From NCBI RefSeq assembly GCF_026342405.1, contig NZ_JAPEMU010000001.1:2790001-2854000 (forward strand): a stretch of DNA of 64,000 nt, in the 5' to 3' direction. The position numbers and the translations under genes were made by a program. This document shows positions 8,949 through 16,923 of this stretch, piece by piece. The DNA is from Kitasatospora sp. NBC_00240 (GTDB lineage Bacteria > Actinomycetota > Actinomycetes > Streptomycetales > Streptomycetaceae). A model generated the notes under the pieces. That model saw only the letters and a program-made list of their open reading frames with translations. It was not told the DNA's origin and did not search any database. Numbering within the stretch: the first letter of the stretch is position 1; each line of letters opens with the position of its first letter.

Positions 8949-9113
8949 TTACTCCGCGGCGGTCTCGGCGGCCGCGTTGGAGACGGAGGAGAAGCTGGAG
9001 ACGGGGCAGGCGGCGCAGGCCAGCGAGCTGACGCTGATGCCACCGTTGACGGTGTCCAGCTCCTCGATCTCGATGTCGAACTGCTCGTTCGAGGTGATCT
9101 CGTTGTCGGCCAT
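8949..9113 (-). CDS. lanA: Class II lanthipeptide precursor peptide, 54 aa
   Basis: A 54-aa peptide. An acidic leader begins MADNEITSNEQFDIEIEEL and ends in DTVNGG, so cleavage is expected after Gly25. The 29-residue core is rich in Ser and Ala, with two cysteines at 33 and 36 (SSLACAACPVSS) and a SSFSSVSNAAAETAAE tail. Two Cys allow at most two thioether rings; the later Ser/Thr could stay dehydrated. A GGAGGGAG ribosome site precedes the ATG. The leader type fits the C39 peptidase and LanM downstream. It is the first gene of the operon and faces a divergent exporter. Confidence 0.92.
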   Translation of the reverse strand: MADNEITSNEQFDIEIEELDTVNGGISVSSLACAACPVSSFSSVSNAAAETAAE

Positions 9114-9247
9114 GATGGTCTCCCTCCGGGTGAGGCGCCGGCCCCGGCGGGGCTGGTCACCTTCGGCGCCATTTCGCTTTCCGGCTTTTTCTCCGGCTCG
9201 CTGGTGGCGATGAGAAAACTATGCACCCGGGGCACATAAGTTCGTCA

Positions 9248-9306
9248 GTAGGGGATGTCAGGAATTCCCCCCTACAAAATGCAACACTCTGATCCATGAC
9301 ATTTTG
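9248..9306. promoter_or_regulatory. Two abutting inverted repeats in the divergent lanA/exporter region
   Basis: GTAGGGG (9248-9254) pairs with CCCCTAC (9269-9275), and CAAAATG (9275-9281) pairs with CATTTTG (9300-9306). The region is much more AT-rich than its surroundings and lies between divergent starts at 9113 and 9375. These are candidate operators; no regulator gene sits next to them. Confidence 0.4.
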
Positions 9307-9374
9307 CACCCCCTCTGACATGCACTGTTATCCCATCTTGCGTTCATCGCCATACGCAGGTCACGCTGTATTCC

Positions 9375-10316
9375 ATGACACTCACCACAGGCCCGGGAAT
9401 TCCCGGGACACCGGCCGTCGAGGTGCGGGACCTGCACCGCAGCTACGGCGAATACGAAGCCGTGCGGGGTATTTCCTTCACGGTCGCGCGGGGCGAGCTG
9501 TTCGCCCTGCTGGGCACCAACGGCGCCGGCAAGACCACCACCCTGGAGGTGCTGGAGGGATACCGCCCGCCGAGCTCGGGCACCGTCCGGGTCCTGGGGG
9601 CGGACCCGTACGCCCAGGGCACCTCGGTCCGGCGCCGGACCGGGGTGATGCTCCAGGAGGGCGGCTTCTTCAAGGAGTTGACCGTCCGGGAGACGGTCGA
9701 CTCCTGGCGTTCCTTCCTGTCCGGCGCGCGGCCCGCCGCCGAGGTGCTCGGCCAGGTGGGCCTGACCGAGCGCGCCGGCACCCGGGTCGGGCAGCTGTCC
9801 GGCGGCGAACGGCGGCGCCTGGACCTGGCGTTGGCGGTGCTGAACGCGCCGGAGCTGCTGTTCCTGGACGAGCCGACCACCGGCATGGACCCGGAGGCCC
9901 GCCGGATCACCTGGCGCCTGGTGCAGGACCTCCGGGCGGCCGGTACGACCGTCCTGCTGACCACCCACTACCTGGAGGAGGCCCAGCAGTTGGCCGACCG
10001 GGTGGCCATCATGGACCGCGGCCGGCTGGCCGCGGTCGGGACGGTCCAGGAGGTGCTCTCCGGGCACCGCACCCGGATCAGCTTCCCGCTGCCGGCCGGC
10101 CTCACGGCGGTCCAACTGCCCACCGTGCTGGGCGAGTCACCGGTGGTCGAGGACGGCACGGTGGTCTACACGGCGGCCCGGACCGCGCCGGCCCTGGCCG
10201 TGCTGCACACCTGGGCGGCGAGCCGGTCGGTGGAGCTGGACGGCATCGAGGCGCGCAACGCCTCGCTGGAGGACGTCTTCCTGGAGCTGGCACACGAGAG
10301 GGCGGGAACCCGATGA
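9375..10316 (+). CDS. ABC transporter ATP-binding protein (DrrA-like)
   Basis: A 313-aa nucleotide-binding subunit with Walker A GTNGAGKTT, signature LSGGERRRL, Walker B LLFLDEPTTG and a switch His in LLTTHYLEEA. The C-terminal extension is typical of drug-export ATPases of the DrrA/CcmA type. No clear ribosome site precedes the ATG, so a leaderless start is possible. It overlaps the permease gene by ATGA and diverges from the precursor gene. Self-protection against the lanthipeptide is likely but inferred. Confidence 0.88.
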   Translation: MTLTTGPGIPGTPAVEVRDLHRSYGEYEAVRGISFTVARGELFALLGTNGAGKTTTLEVLEGYRPPSSGTVRVLGADPYAQGTSVRRRTGVMLQEGGFFKELTVRETVDSWRSFLSGARPAAEVLGQVGLTERAGTRVGQLSGGERRRLDLALAVLNAPELLFLDEPTTGMDPEARRITWRLVQDLRAAGTTVLLTTHYLEEAQQLADRVAIMDRGRLAAVGTVQEVLSGHRTRISFPLPAGLTAVQLPTVLGESPVVEDGTVVYTAARTAPALAVLHTWAASRSVELDGIEARNASLEDVFLELAHERAGTR

Positions 10317-11266
10317 GCAGCGCGACCGACAGCAGCGTGATCCGCGGCGGAGCGACCGGCACGACCGGGGGGACGAGCCCGGCGACCGGGGGGACGAGCC
10401 CGGCGGCCGGGCGGACGAAGGACGGCCCCCGCGCGGCCGCCGAGCGGCACCGTGAACTCGGCTGGCCGCAGTACGCGCGCGGCCAGTTCCTGCTCTCCTG
10501 GCGGGTGTTCTGGCGCAACCGGCGTTCCACCTTCATCGGCTTCCTGCTGCCGGTGCTGCTGAACCTGGTGGTGGCGGCGCCGCTGCGGGACAAGGAGATC
10601 GGCGGGGTGAACGCGGCGGCGTACAGCACCGTCGGGTTCATCGGCTTCGCGCTGGTGACCTCGTTCATCAACCTGCTGAACGGCGTGGTCGCCCGCCGTG
10701 ACGACCTGGTGCTCAAGCGGCTGCGCGGCACCGAGGTCCCGGCTACGGCGATCTTCGCCGGGCAGTTCGGCGCGGCCGGCGCGGTGGTGCTGCTGCAGGT
10801 CCTGCTGCTGGGCGGTCTCTCGGTGGGCTGGTTCGGGGCGCCGCTGCCCGCCGACCCGCTGCTCTTCACGCTCACCCTGGTGGCCGGCTATCTGCTCTTC
10901 GCGGTGCTGGCGGTGGCGCTGTCCGGGGTGACCCCGAGCGCCGAGGCGGCGCCGATGGTCGCCACCCCGGTGCTGCTGGTCTGCATGTTCGGCAGCGGCG
11001 TGGTGGCGCCGCTCAGCTCGATGCCGCAGTGGCTGCAGGGGCCGGCCCACAACCTGCCGCTGGCACCGGTGGTGGAGACCCTGCGGACGGCCTGGTTCGG
11101 TCGCCCGTTCGGCGCGGAGAGCTGGTCGGGCGGCGCGCTCGCGCGGATCGACCTGCTGCACGGCTGGCAGCACGCGACCGGCTCGCTGCTGCTGGTCGCG
11201 GCCTGGACGGCCGGGGCGGCGGTGCTGGGGCGGCGGCTGTTCCGCTGGGAGCCGCGCCACGGATGA
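10313..11266 (+). CDS. ABC-2 type transporter permease
   Basis: A 317-aa integral membrane protein with six likely membrane segments (e.g. FIGFLLPVLLNLVVA, LLFTLTLVAGYLLFAVLAVA, LLLVAAWTAGAAVLG) and an ABC-2 arrangement. The N-terminal 45 residues are Gly/Thr/Ser-rich with a short internal repeat (GGTSPATGGTSPAAG). It is coupled to the ATPase by ATGA. The pair probably exports the lanthipeptide or protects the membrane. Confidence 0.85.
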   Translation: MSSATDSSVIRGGATGTTGGTSPATGGTSPAAGRTKDGPRAAAERHRELGWPQYARGQFLLSWRVFWRNRRSTFIGFLLPVLLNLVVAAPLRDKEIGGVNAAAYSTVGFIGFALVTSFINLLNGVVARRDDLVLKRLRGTEVPATAIFAGQFGAAGAVVLLQVLLLGGLSVGWFGAPLPADPLLFTLTLVAGYLLFAVLAVALSGVTPSAEAAPMVATPVLLVCMFGSGVVAPLSSMPQWLQGPAHNLPLAPVVETLRTAWFGRPFGAESWSGGALARIDLLHGWQHATGSLLLVAAWTAGAAVLGRRLFRWEPRHG

Positions 11267-11295
11267 GACCCGCGGCCGGCCCCGGTCGCCGATGG

Positions 11296-11327
11296 GTCCG
11301 CCCGGCCGATGGAGCGGCCGGGCGGAC
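11296..11327. terminator. Bidirectional hairpin terminator
   Basis: A perfect 13-bp stem (GTCCGCCCGGCCG / CGGCCGGGCGGAC) with a 6-nt loop sits between convergent genes ending at 11266 (+) and 11408 (-). It separates the lanthipeptide locus from the next cluster. Confidence 0.7.
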
Positions 11328-11407
11328 ACGCCGGTGACCGGGGCCTCGCCCGTCCGGGCCCCGGTCCGTCCGGCCCGAACCGGCCGGTACGCCCGATCCG
11401 GCCGACC

Positions 11408-12175
11408 TCACCCCAGGGTCCGGACCGCCAGTTGCGGCTGGGGCAGCTGCCAGCAGTCGAGTTCGGGCAGCGCGAGCAGGATCGGCAGGTCGAACGGACA
11501 GAACCCGCGGGTCTCCAGATCGACCTCGATCGCCTGCCCGGCCCGGACCGTCACCGGGCGGCTCGCCCCGATGAACAGCGGCCGGCGGTTCCAGGGCAGC
11601 GGCTCGACGTCGCGCATCGCGACCACCGCGGCCCGCAGGTGCCACACGCCCTCCACGACGCCGTCCAGCCGGAAGGCGCCCGGCCCGTCCAGCACGTCGC
11701 AGGCGACCGGCTCGCCCTGGACGATCGGGTCGCTGAACGCCGCCACGTAGATCCGGGTCGGCAGCCCCACGTCCGGGACGTCGACCACGCCCCGCACCGC
11801 GCACGGCCGGTGGGCGGCCGTCGAGCGGAAGGCGCCCGGCTCCCGCGGCATGCCCGCCCTCGCCAGCGTCCGGTAGCGGCCCGGGGAGAGCCCGACGCTG
11901 CGGGTGAAGCGGCTGGTGAAGGTACCGAGGCTGTTGTAACCCACTTGATAGGAGATGTCGGTGACGCTCAGCGGGGTCCGGAGCAGCAGGTTCTTCGCCT
12001 TGTGCAGCCGGATCGCGGACAGGAAGCGCCCCGGCGAGGTGCCGGTGAGTGTCCGGAACACCCGGGAGAAGTAGAACTTGCTCAGAATGGCGGTGTCCGC
12101 GATGTCGTCCAACGACAGCGGCTCCTCGTAGCGCTCCCACATCGTCGCGATGGCACGCTCGACTGCGGCTTGCAA
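11408..12175 (-). CDS. AraC-type regulator with N-terminal HTH and extra C-terminal domain (copy 1)
   Basis: 255 aa. Unlike most AraC proteins, the two helix-turn-helix motifs are at the N-terminus (about 1-105: ILSKFYFSRVFRTLTGTSP and VGYNSLGTFTSRFTRSVG). A C-terminal part of about 150 residues follows, probably beta-rich (e.g. RIYVAAFSDPIVQGE, FDLPILLALPELD), which I cannot assign to a family. The start is TTG at 12175 after GGAAGGAAGAG. The copy at 35645-36445 is closely similar over its whole length and also starts with TTG. It is probably a cluster-situated regulator of the enediyne region. Confidence 0.85.
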   Translation of the reverse strand: MQAAVERAIATMWERYEEPLSLDDIADTAILSKFYFSRVFRTLTGTSPGRFLSAIRLHKAKNLLLRTPLSVTDISYQVGYNSLGTFTSRFTRSVGLSPGRYRTLARAGMPREPGAFRSTAAHRPCAVRGVVDVPDVGLPTRIYVAAFSDPIVQGEPVACDVLDGPGAFRLDGVVEGVWHLRAAVVAMRDVEPLPWNRRPLFIGASRPVTVRAGQAIEVDLETRGFCPFDLPILLALPELDCWQLPQPQLAVRTLG

Positions 12176-12250
12176 GACATCTCTTCCTTCCGTGCGAATC
12201 CGGGGGTATCCGTACGAACAAGGTGTGCCGGCGCTCCGCGGCGGCGGCGG

Positions 12251-13300
12251 TCAGCCGTCCTGCTGCATCCACGCCCCGACCTGGCGGGCGGCCGTCAGGC
12301 TGGCCCAGGCCGTCAGCCCGACCAGTGCCCGGTCGCCCGTCCCGCCGGCCGACCGGCGGAAGTCGGCGATCACGGTCTCGTCCACGGTGTAGGAGGCGAG
12401 GGCGGTCAGCAGCACCAGCCGGGCCGCCGGGCGCAGCTCGGGAGCCAGCACGGCGACGGCCCCGTCGGCCCAGCCCCGGCCGAGCCCGGGCGGGCGGCCG
12501 TCCCAGCCCGCCAGGGTGTCGTGCAACAGCTCCTGGACGGCCTTCGGCACGTCCTCGCGCCCGGCCTCCTCGACGGCGGCGGCGGCCCGGGCGAAGGCCG
12601 AGGCGATCACCGGGTTGCCCTCGGCCCAGCCGAGGTCCGCGGGCAGCGGGGCGGGCGCCAGCAGGTCCAGCGAGACGCCGGGCGCCGGGGTGGAGCGGGC
12701 GGCGGAGCGGATCAGCCAGGTGAGCACCCGCAGCACCGGGCGCAGCGAACTCTCCGGTGCGCCGGGCGGCAGCGGCACCGCGCCGAGGAAGACGTTCACC
12801 ATCCGGTTGAGGTACTGCATGATGACGACGGTGCCGAGCAGTTCGGGCAGCTGCCCGGCCGGGAAGGGCCGGGGGTTGGCGGCCGCCGTGTCGCGGGCGG
12901 CGCCGAGCCGGGCCCACTCGGTGACCGCGTCGAACCGCCCCGCGCCGCAGTCGGTGGCGGCGCCGGGTGTCAGGCTGTGCAGGACGGCGGTGTGCATCCG
13001 CTCGCAGAACGGGCACTCGTTGCCCGCCGAGACGGCGCAGGCCACCGCCTCCTTGGCCGGCCGTGGGGCGGCCCCCTCCACCAGCATGGTCTCCCGCAGC
13101 ATCAACCAGCTGGCGGCGAGCGGGCCGGTCGCGGGCGAGTGGAGGGCGATCGGCGGCGCGAGCACCCCGAAGTCCCGTTCCAGCTCCCGGTAGACCTGGG
13201 CGACGCCACCGCGCGCCCGGTCGAAGCCGACCGGCTTCACATGGCGCACCTGCATCAACGACAGGCCTCGCAAGCGCGACTGGACAAACTTTCTGCGCAC
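12251..13300 (-). CDS. AhpD-like / carboxymuconolactone decarboxylase family protein (long form)
   Basis: 349 aa with an AhpD-type redox motif NECPFCERMH near residue 100. The remainder is all-helical and about twice the length of ordinary AhpD domains. The GTG start at 13300 follows GGGGAGAG. It lies downstream of a methyltransferase and SDR on the same strand, 35 bp from the methyltransferase stop. Such proteins commonly act as thiol peroxidases or decarboxylases. The substrate here is unknown. Confidence 0.7.
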   Translation of the reverse strand: MRRKFVQSRLRGLSLMQVRHVKPVGFDRARGGVAQVYRELERDFGVLAPPIALHSPATGPLAASWLMLRETMLVEGAAPRPAKEAVACAVSAGNECPFCERMHTAVLHSLTPGAATDCGAGRFDAVTEWARLGAARDTAAANPRPFPAGQLPELLGTVVIMQYLNRMVNVFLGAVPLPPGAPESSLRPVLRVLTWLIRSAARSTPAPGVSLDLLAPAPLPADLGWAEGNPVIASAFARAAAAVEEAGREDVPKAVQELLHDTLAGWDGRPPGLGRGWADGAVAVLAPELRPAARLVLLTALASYTVDETVIADFRRSAGGTGDRALVGLTAWASLTAARQVGAWMQQDG

Positions 13301-13335
13301 GGAACTCTCCCCGGTTCGAACGGTCAGCGGTCGAT

Positions 13336-14124
13336 TCACGGCTTGCGTGCCACGGCACACCACATCGCCGGGGCCCCGGCCTCCTCGGCCGACGGCTCCG
13401 GACGCCACTCCCCCGGCACCACCACTCCCGGTGACGCCAGTTCGAGCCCCTCGCCCAGCAGGGCCGCGACCTCGGCCCGGCCGCGGCGCACCACCTGGGC
13501 GCCCCAGCCGGGCAGGAGCAGCTCCAGCGCGTCGTCCATCGGCCCGTCCAGCTCGTGCGGCGCCAGGTGGCCGAAGGCCACCCAGCTGCCGGACGGGACG
13601 GCGTCCACCAGCAGCCGGACCAGGCCCGCCGGATCCTCCGCGCCGGGGACGAAGTGCAGGGCCCCGAAGAGCAGCAGGCCGACCGGACGGGACAGGTCCA
13701 GCGTCGCCGCGGCGTCCCGCAGGACCTGGTCCGGATCGCCCAGCTCCCCCTGCACGTAGGACGTCGGGCTGCGCGGCTGCTGCCGGAGCAGTTGCCGCGC
13801 GTGCTCGACGACCGTCTCGTCCCGGCCCACGTAGACGACCCGGGTGGCCGGGGACACCCGCTGGGCCACCTGGTGCGTGCTGCCCATGGTCGGCAGGCCC
13901 GCGCCGATGTGCAGCAGCTGCCGCAGATCCGCCTCGCCGACCAGGTGGCCCACGATCCGGCCGAGCGCGGCGCGGGTCGTCCGCAGCTCGGCCCGCAGGT
14001 CACCGGCCGGCCAGGCCGTACAGGCCCGTTCGGCGGCCGCCCGGTCGGCGGGCCCGTTGGCCGCGCCGCCCAGCAGGTAGTCCACCGCCCGCGCCAGACT
14101 GGGGATGTCGAACTCCTCGGTCAC
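13336..14124 (-). CDS. SAM-dependent methyltransferase (actinobacterial DUF574/Methyltransf_19 type)
   Basis: 262 aa. The N-terminal signature VDYLLGGAANGPADRAAAE is typical of this actinobacterial methyltransferase family. It is followed by a SAM-binding core (LLHIGAGLPTMGSTHQVAQ; VVYVGRDETVV). The start is GTG at 14124 after GAGG; nearby ATG and GTG codons run into a stop at once. It sits in a minus-strand series AhpD-like, SDR, methyltransferase, long AhpD-like. The methyl acceptor is unknown. Confidence 0.8.
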   Translation of the reverse strand: MTEEFDIPSLARAVDYLLGGAANGPADRAAAERACTAWPAGDLRAELRTTRAALGRIVGHLVGEADLRQLLHIGAGLPTMGSTHQVAQRVSPATRVVYVGRDETVVEHARQLLRQQPRSPTSYVQGELGDPDQVLRDAAATLDLSRPVGLLLFGALHFVPGAEDPAGLVRLLVDAVPSGSWVAFGHLAPHELDGPMDDALELLLPGWGAQVVRRGRAEVAALLGEGLELASPGVVVPGEWRPEPSAEEAGAPAMWCAVARKP

Positions 14125-14144
14125 ACCATTCCTCAGCTGAACTG

Positions 14145-15020
14145 TCAGGGAATCGGGAAGAAGGCCCGCACGAACTTCTCGAAGAGCCGGTCTCCGATCG
14201 TCCAGCGCATCCGGGGGAGCAGCCGCGAGGGCACCCCGATCCGGTAGCGGATCTGCGGGTTGTCGCTGCTCACGGCCTTCTCGATGACCTTCGCCACGGT
14301 CTCCGCGCGGACGGCCATCCGGCCGCGCCCGGTCGGGTGGTCGGTCTCGCGGTACGCGCCGTGCCAGTCGACGAAGTACTGCCAGAAGTCGTCGTACAGG
14401 CCGGTCCTCTCCTGTCCGGACATCCCGAGGTCGGCGACCGACATCGGCACGAAACCGCCGAGCACCGGCGAGGGCTCGATCAGCACCACCTTGATGCCGA
14501 AGCCGGCGACCTCGTGCCGCAGCGAGTCGCCGATCGCCTCCAGGGCGTGCTTGGTGGCCTGGTAGTAGCCGCGGCCCGGGGTGGCGAACTGGCCGAAGAT
14601 CGAGGACATGATGACCACCCGGCCGCTGCCCTGGGCACGCATCCCGGGGAGCACCAGCTGGGTGAGCCGGGAGAGCCCGAAGACGTTGGTCTCGAACTGC
14701 CGGCGCACCTCCTCGATCGGTGTCTCGCCGATGGTGCCGTTCAGGCTGTAGGCCGCGTTGTTGATGAGGGTGCCGACCGCACCGTGCTCGGCGGTGATCT
14801 TGTCCACCGCGTCGATCATCGACTGCTCGTCCGTCACGTCCAGGTGGAGCACCTGGATCCCCTCGGCCGCCAGGCCGGCGAGTGCCTCCAGGTTGCGGCC
14901 GGTCGCGTAGACCGGCCACCCCGCGCGGTGCAGGCGCAGCGCCGCGGCCTGGCCGGTGCCGGAGGACATCCCGGTGCCCGAGGAGGCGCCGGTCAGCAGG
15001 ACCGCCCGGGACGGCGCCAT
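14145..15020 (-). CDS. Short-chain dehydrogenase/reductase
   Basis: 291 aa Rossmann-fold oxidoreductase with NNAA at LINNAAYS, catalytic Ser in VIMSSIFGQ, and YxxxK as YYQATKHAL. The cofactor glycine motif is odd: TGASSGTGMSSGTG, where SSGTG appears twice instead of the usual single TGxxxGxG. The ATG at 15020 overlaps the upstream stop (TGATG), with GTG 15023 as alternative. Translational coupling to the AhpD-like gene suggests a joint step. Confidence 0.85.
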   Translation of the reverse strand: MAPSRAVLLTGASSGTGMSSGTGQAAALRLHRAGWPVYATGRNLEALAGLAAEGIQVLHLDVTDEQSMIDAVDKITAEHGAVGTLINNAAYSLNGTIGETPIEEVRRQFETNVFGLSRLTQLVLPGMRAQGSGRVVIMSSIFGQFATPGRGYYQATKHALEAIGDSLRHEVAGFGIKVVLIEPSPVLGGFVPMSVADLGMSGQERTGLYDDFWQYFVDWHGAYRETDHPTGRGRMAVRAETVAKVIEKAVSSDNPQIRYRIGVPSRLLPRMRWTIGDRLFEKFVRAFFPIP

Positions 15021-15658
15021 CACGCCGCCGTCCCGGCTCCGGTGTCCGCACCGGTGTCGGTGTCGGTGTCGGACTGCCGGGAGATCCGGCTGCGGGTCAT
15101 CGCGGTGCCCAGGCCGAAGCCGTCCACCAGCCGGTTGATGAAGGCGAAGAGCCCGGCGGTGAAGACCGCCTCCAGCATCTCCTCGTTGCTCCAGCCGGCC
15201 GCGGCGACCCGGTCCCAGTCCTCGTCGGTGATCCGGTAGGCGCCGGTGCAGACCTGGGTGACCAGCTCCATCAGCGCCAGGGTCCGCTCGTCGAGCGGCA
15301 GTTCGCCCGGCTTGTCGGCGGTGGCGATCGCGTGGGTCAGCTCCTCACTGCCGCCGAACTGCGACAGGAACCAGTTGTGGGTGCCGACGCAGTAGGGGCA
15401 GCCGTTGACCTTGGAACTCCAGGCGGAGATCATCTCGCGGGTGGCCCGCGGCAGCACACCGTCGTTGAAGACGCCGGTGTATCCGGTGATGAGCACCTCC
15501 ATCAGATCCGGTCGGCTGGAGACGAGCCGAAACATATCGGGTACGAACGGGAGGCCGGTCCTGGCCTTGATCAGGTCGTAGAGCTCCGCGGTCCTGCCGG
15601 TCGCCTCGGACTCCTCGATCAGCGGAACGCGCGCCGCCGGACCCTGCTGCTCACCCAT
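15020..15658 (-). CDS. AhpD-like carboxymuconolactone decarboxylase family protein (short form)
   Basis: 212 aa peroxidase-related protein with the CxxC-H motif NGCPYCVGTHNW in the expected all-helical context. The C-terminus is a low-complexity tail SDTDTDTGADTGAGTAA. The start ATG 15658 has AAGGAG 9 nt upstream; an in-frame ATG at 15688 has none. First gene of the operon that continues with the SDR and methyltransferase. Function in the pathway is unknown. Confidence 0.78.
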   Translation of the reverse strand: MGEQQGPAARVPLIEESEATGRTAELYDLIKARTGLPFVPDMFRLVSSRPDLMEVLITGYTGVFNDGVLPRATREMISAWSSKVNGCPYCVGTHNWFLSQFGGSEELTHAIATADKPGELPLDERTLALMELVTQVCTGAYRITDEDWDRVAAAGWSNEEMLEAVFTAGLFAFINRLVDGFGLGTAMTRSRISRQSDTDTDTGADTGAGTAA

Positions 15659-15744
15659 GGAAGTGACTCCTTCGCGGTGGACGGACATTCACGAGCAACC
15701 CGATGTTGTCAGGGGCGCGCTGAGCGGTTGTCTCCTAAATTGCC

Positions 15745-15793
15745 CTCTTCCTCCAACCGTCCGATTCCCAAGTCGTATTTGCCACAAGCAAAT
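15745..15793 (-). promoter_or_regulatory. Promoter region of the AhpD/SDR/methyltransferase operon: palindrome and degenerate cluster motif
   Basis: ATTTGC-CACAA-GCAAAT (15777-15793) is a perfect 6-5-6 palindrome in an AT-rich island. At 15745-15762, minus strand, GGACGGTTGGAGGAAGAG matches 12 of 18 positions of the cluster motif, about 90 nt before the start, the same distance as at stronger copies. Only the palindrome is secure. Confidence 0.35.
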
Positions 15794-15846
15794 TCACGGT
15801 GCGCAATGATCCGCGCCGACTCCCCCCTCCGCCCTGGAACACGAAC

Positions 15847-15889
15847 GGCTCCGACCCCGGGCGCTGTTCGTGCGCCCGGGGCCGGAGCC
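15847..15889 (-). terminator. Hairpin terminator downstream of the ArsR gene
   Basis: An 18-bp stem with a 7-nt loop. The single non-Watson-Crick pair is G-U in minus-strand RNA and A-C on the other strand, so it is oriented to end minus-strand transcription coming from 16064. From here to 16063 I see only GC-rich sequence with a short direct repeat (TACGGGCCCGGTCCG twice). Confidence 0.6.
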
Positions 15890-16063
15890 GACGGGACGGA
15901 GGTGAAGGGGGCACCGCGGACGGGCGGGGCGCCGCGGGCGCAGGAAGTCCGCGGGTGGTGCATGGCAGGCGGGCGCCGCCACGGGGCGGGCCCGCACCGC
16001 GGCGCGGGCCCGCACCCGCAGTACGGGCCCGGTCCGGCGGTACGGGCCCGGTCCGTCGGCCCC

Positions 16064-16435
16064 CTACCGGGGGGTCTCGGGCCGGCGCGCCTCGCGTTCG
16101 GCCGCCTCCGCGATGCGTTTGACGGTGGCGAGCCGGCGGTCCCAGTCGGCCGCGAGCGTGGCCATCCAGCGCGCGGTGGCGTCCAGGGCGACCGGCCGCA
16201 CCGTGTACCGGACCTCGCGGCCGGATCGGGCGCCGGAGACCAGCCCCGCGGCGTCCAGGACGGCGAGGTGCTTGACCACCGCCTGCCTGGTCACCGGAAG
16301 GCTTCCGGCGAGCGTGGTCGCGGTGGCCTCCCCCTGGGCGGAGAGCAGGTCGAGCAGGCGGCGGCGGGTGGGGTCCGCCAGGGCGGCGAGGACGCCGTCG
16401 ACCCCCTCGGCGGCGCCGTCGGGTCTCTCGGTCAC
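16064..16435 (-). CDS. ArsR-family winged-helix regulator
   Basis: 123 aa. Compact wHTH: LADPTRRRLLDLLSAQGEATATTLAGSLPV then TRQAVVKHLAVLDAAGLV as recognition helix, and a wing in GREVRYTVRP. There are no Cys metal ligands, so it is probably of the non-metal, SRPBCC-associated ArsR type. The GTG start is embedded in the stop of a 37-codon ORF (GTGTGACC). Stacked palindromes at 16577-16629 could be its operator. Confidence 0.85.
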   Translation of the reverse strand: MTERPDGAAEGVDGVLAALADPTRRRLLDLLSAQGEATATTLAGSLPVTRQAVVKHLAVLDAAGLVSGARSGREVRYTVRPVALDATARWMATLAADWDRRLATVKRIAEAAEREARRPETPR

Positions 16436-16545
16436 ACGGACGACTCTTCGGCCTGGCCCCGGAGTCCGGGCTCGGCCGCCGACGACCGGACCGGCTCCGG
16501 CCGTGCCTCGAACAGGGCGTCGCGTTCGATCAGCTGGTCACCCAT
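16432..16545 (-). CDS. Small ORF (37 aa) coupled to the ArsR gene
   Basis: Encodes MGDQLIERDALFEARPEPV followed by a Ser/Ala/Glu-rich end. The ATG at 16545 has AAGGGG upstream, and its TGA overlaps the ArsR GTG. No family recognised. It may be a leader peptide that opens ArsR translation or a real small protein. The coding call rests on the ribosome site and overlap only. Confidence 0.4.
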   Translation of the reverse strand: MGDQLIERDALFEARPEPVRSSAAEPGLRGQAEESSV

Positions 16546-16576
16546 GAGAGGACCCCTTCACTGCCGCCGATGGTTA

Positions 16577-16629
16577 CGACTCCATAGTCGCACATCGACC
16601 CCCCAGGAGCAACCTGGGAGTTGCACTCC
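16577..16629 (-). promoter_or_regulatory. Three small palindromes upstream of the ArsR unit
   Basis: CGACT-CCAT-AGTCG (16577-16590), CCCAG-GAGCAAC-CTGGG and GGAGT-TGC-ACTCC (16617-16629) lie within 90 bp upstream of the small ORF start. They are plausible ArsR operators for autoregulation. Confidence 0.4.
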
Positions 16630-16734
16630 GATCGCGAACCATTTCCGGGCCGCGCACCCGCCCCGGCCGTCCGACCGGCCCCGCTTCACCGCGCGCCGCC
16701 CGGCGCGGCCGCCCCAAGGAGCCGGGAACGCCGA

Positions 16735-16797
16735 CGAGCGCCGGGGCCCGCTCGCCCGGCCGCTGCTCGCGGTCGGACGGACGGGCCCCGGCGCTCG
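16735..16797. terminator. Long-loop inverted repeat, possible terminator
   Basis: A perfect 16-bp stem (arms 16735-16750 and 16782-16797) with a 31-nt loop lies downstream of the minus-strand small membrane protein gene. The rest of 16630-16923 is extremely GC-rich, with runs of GGGCCC, and holds no gene that I can support. Confidence 0.4.
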
Positions 16798-16923
16798 GAC
16801 GGACGGGACGTACGCGCGGACGGGTCGCACGCGCGGAGCGGGCCTGGGCCGGCAGCCGGCCGGCCCGGCCCCGGGCCCAGGCTCACCCCCGGGCCCGGGC
16901 CCGGACCAACCCCGGGCCCGTGC

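Noticed and set aside
9296..9374. N-terminal extension of the exporter ATPase in another frame
   Set aside because: The ATPase motifs lie in the frame that starts at ATG 9375; the other frame gives no domain until it enters the permease.
12185..12200. Match to the cluster motif just before the first AraC gene (GCACGGAAGGAAGAGA)
   Set aside because: Only 11 of 16 positions fit, and the match is explained by the ribosome-binding site itself.
15709..16122. Short frames on both strands between the AhpD-like and ArsR genes
   Set aside because: No ribosome sites or family features, and they run over a terminator hairpin and GC-rich repeats.
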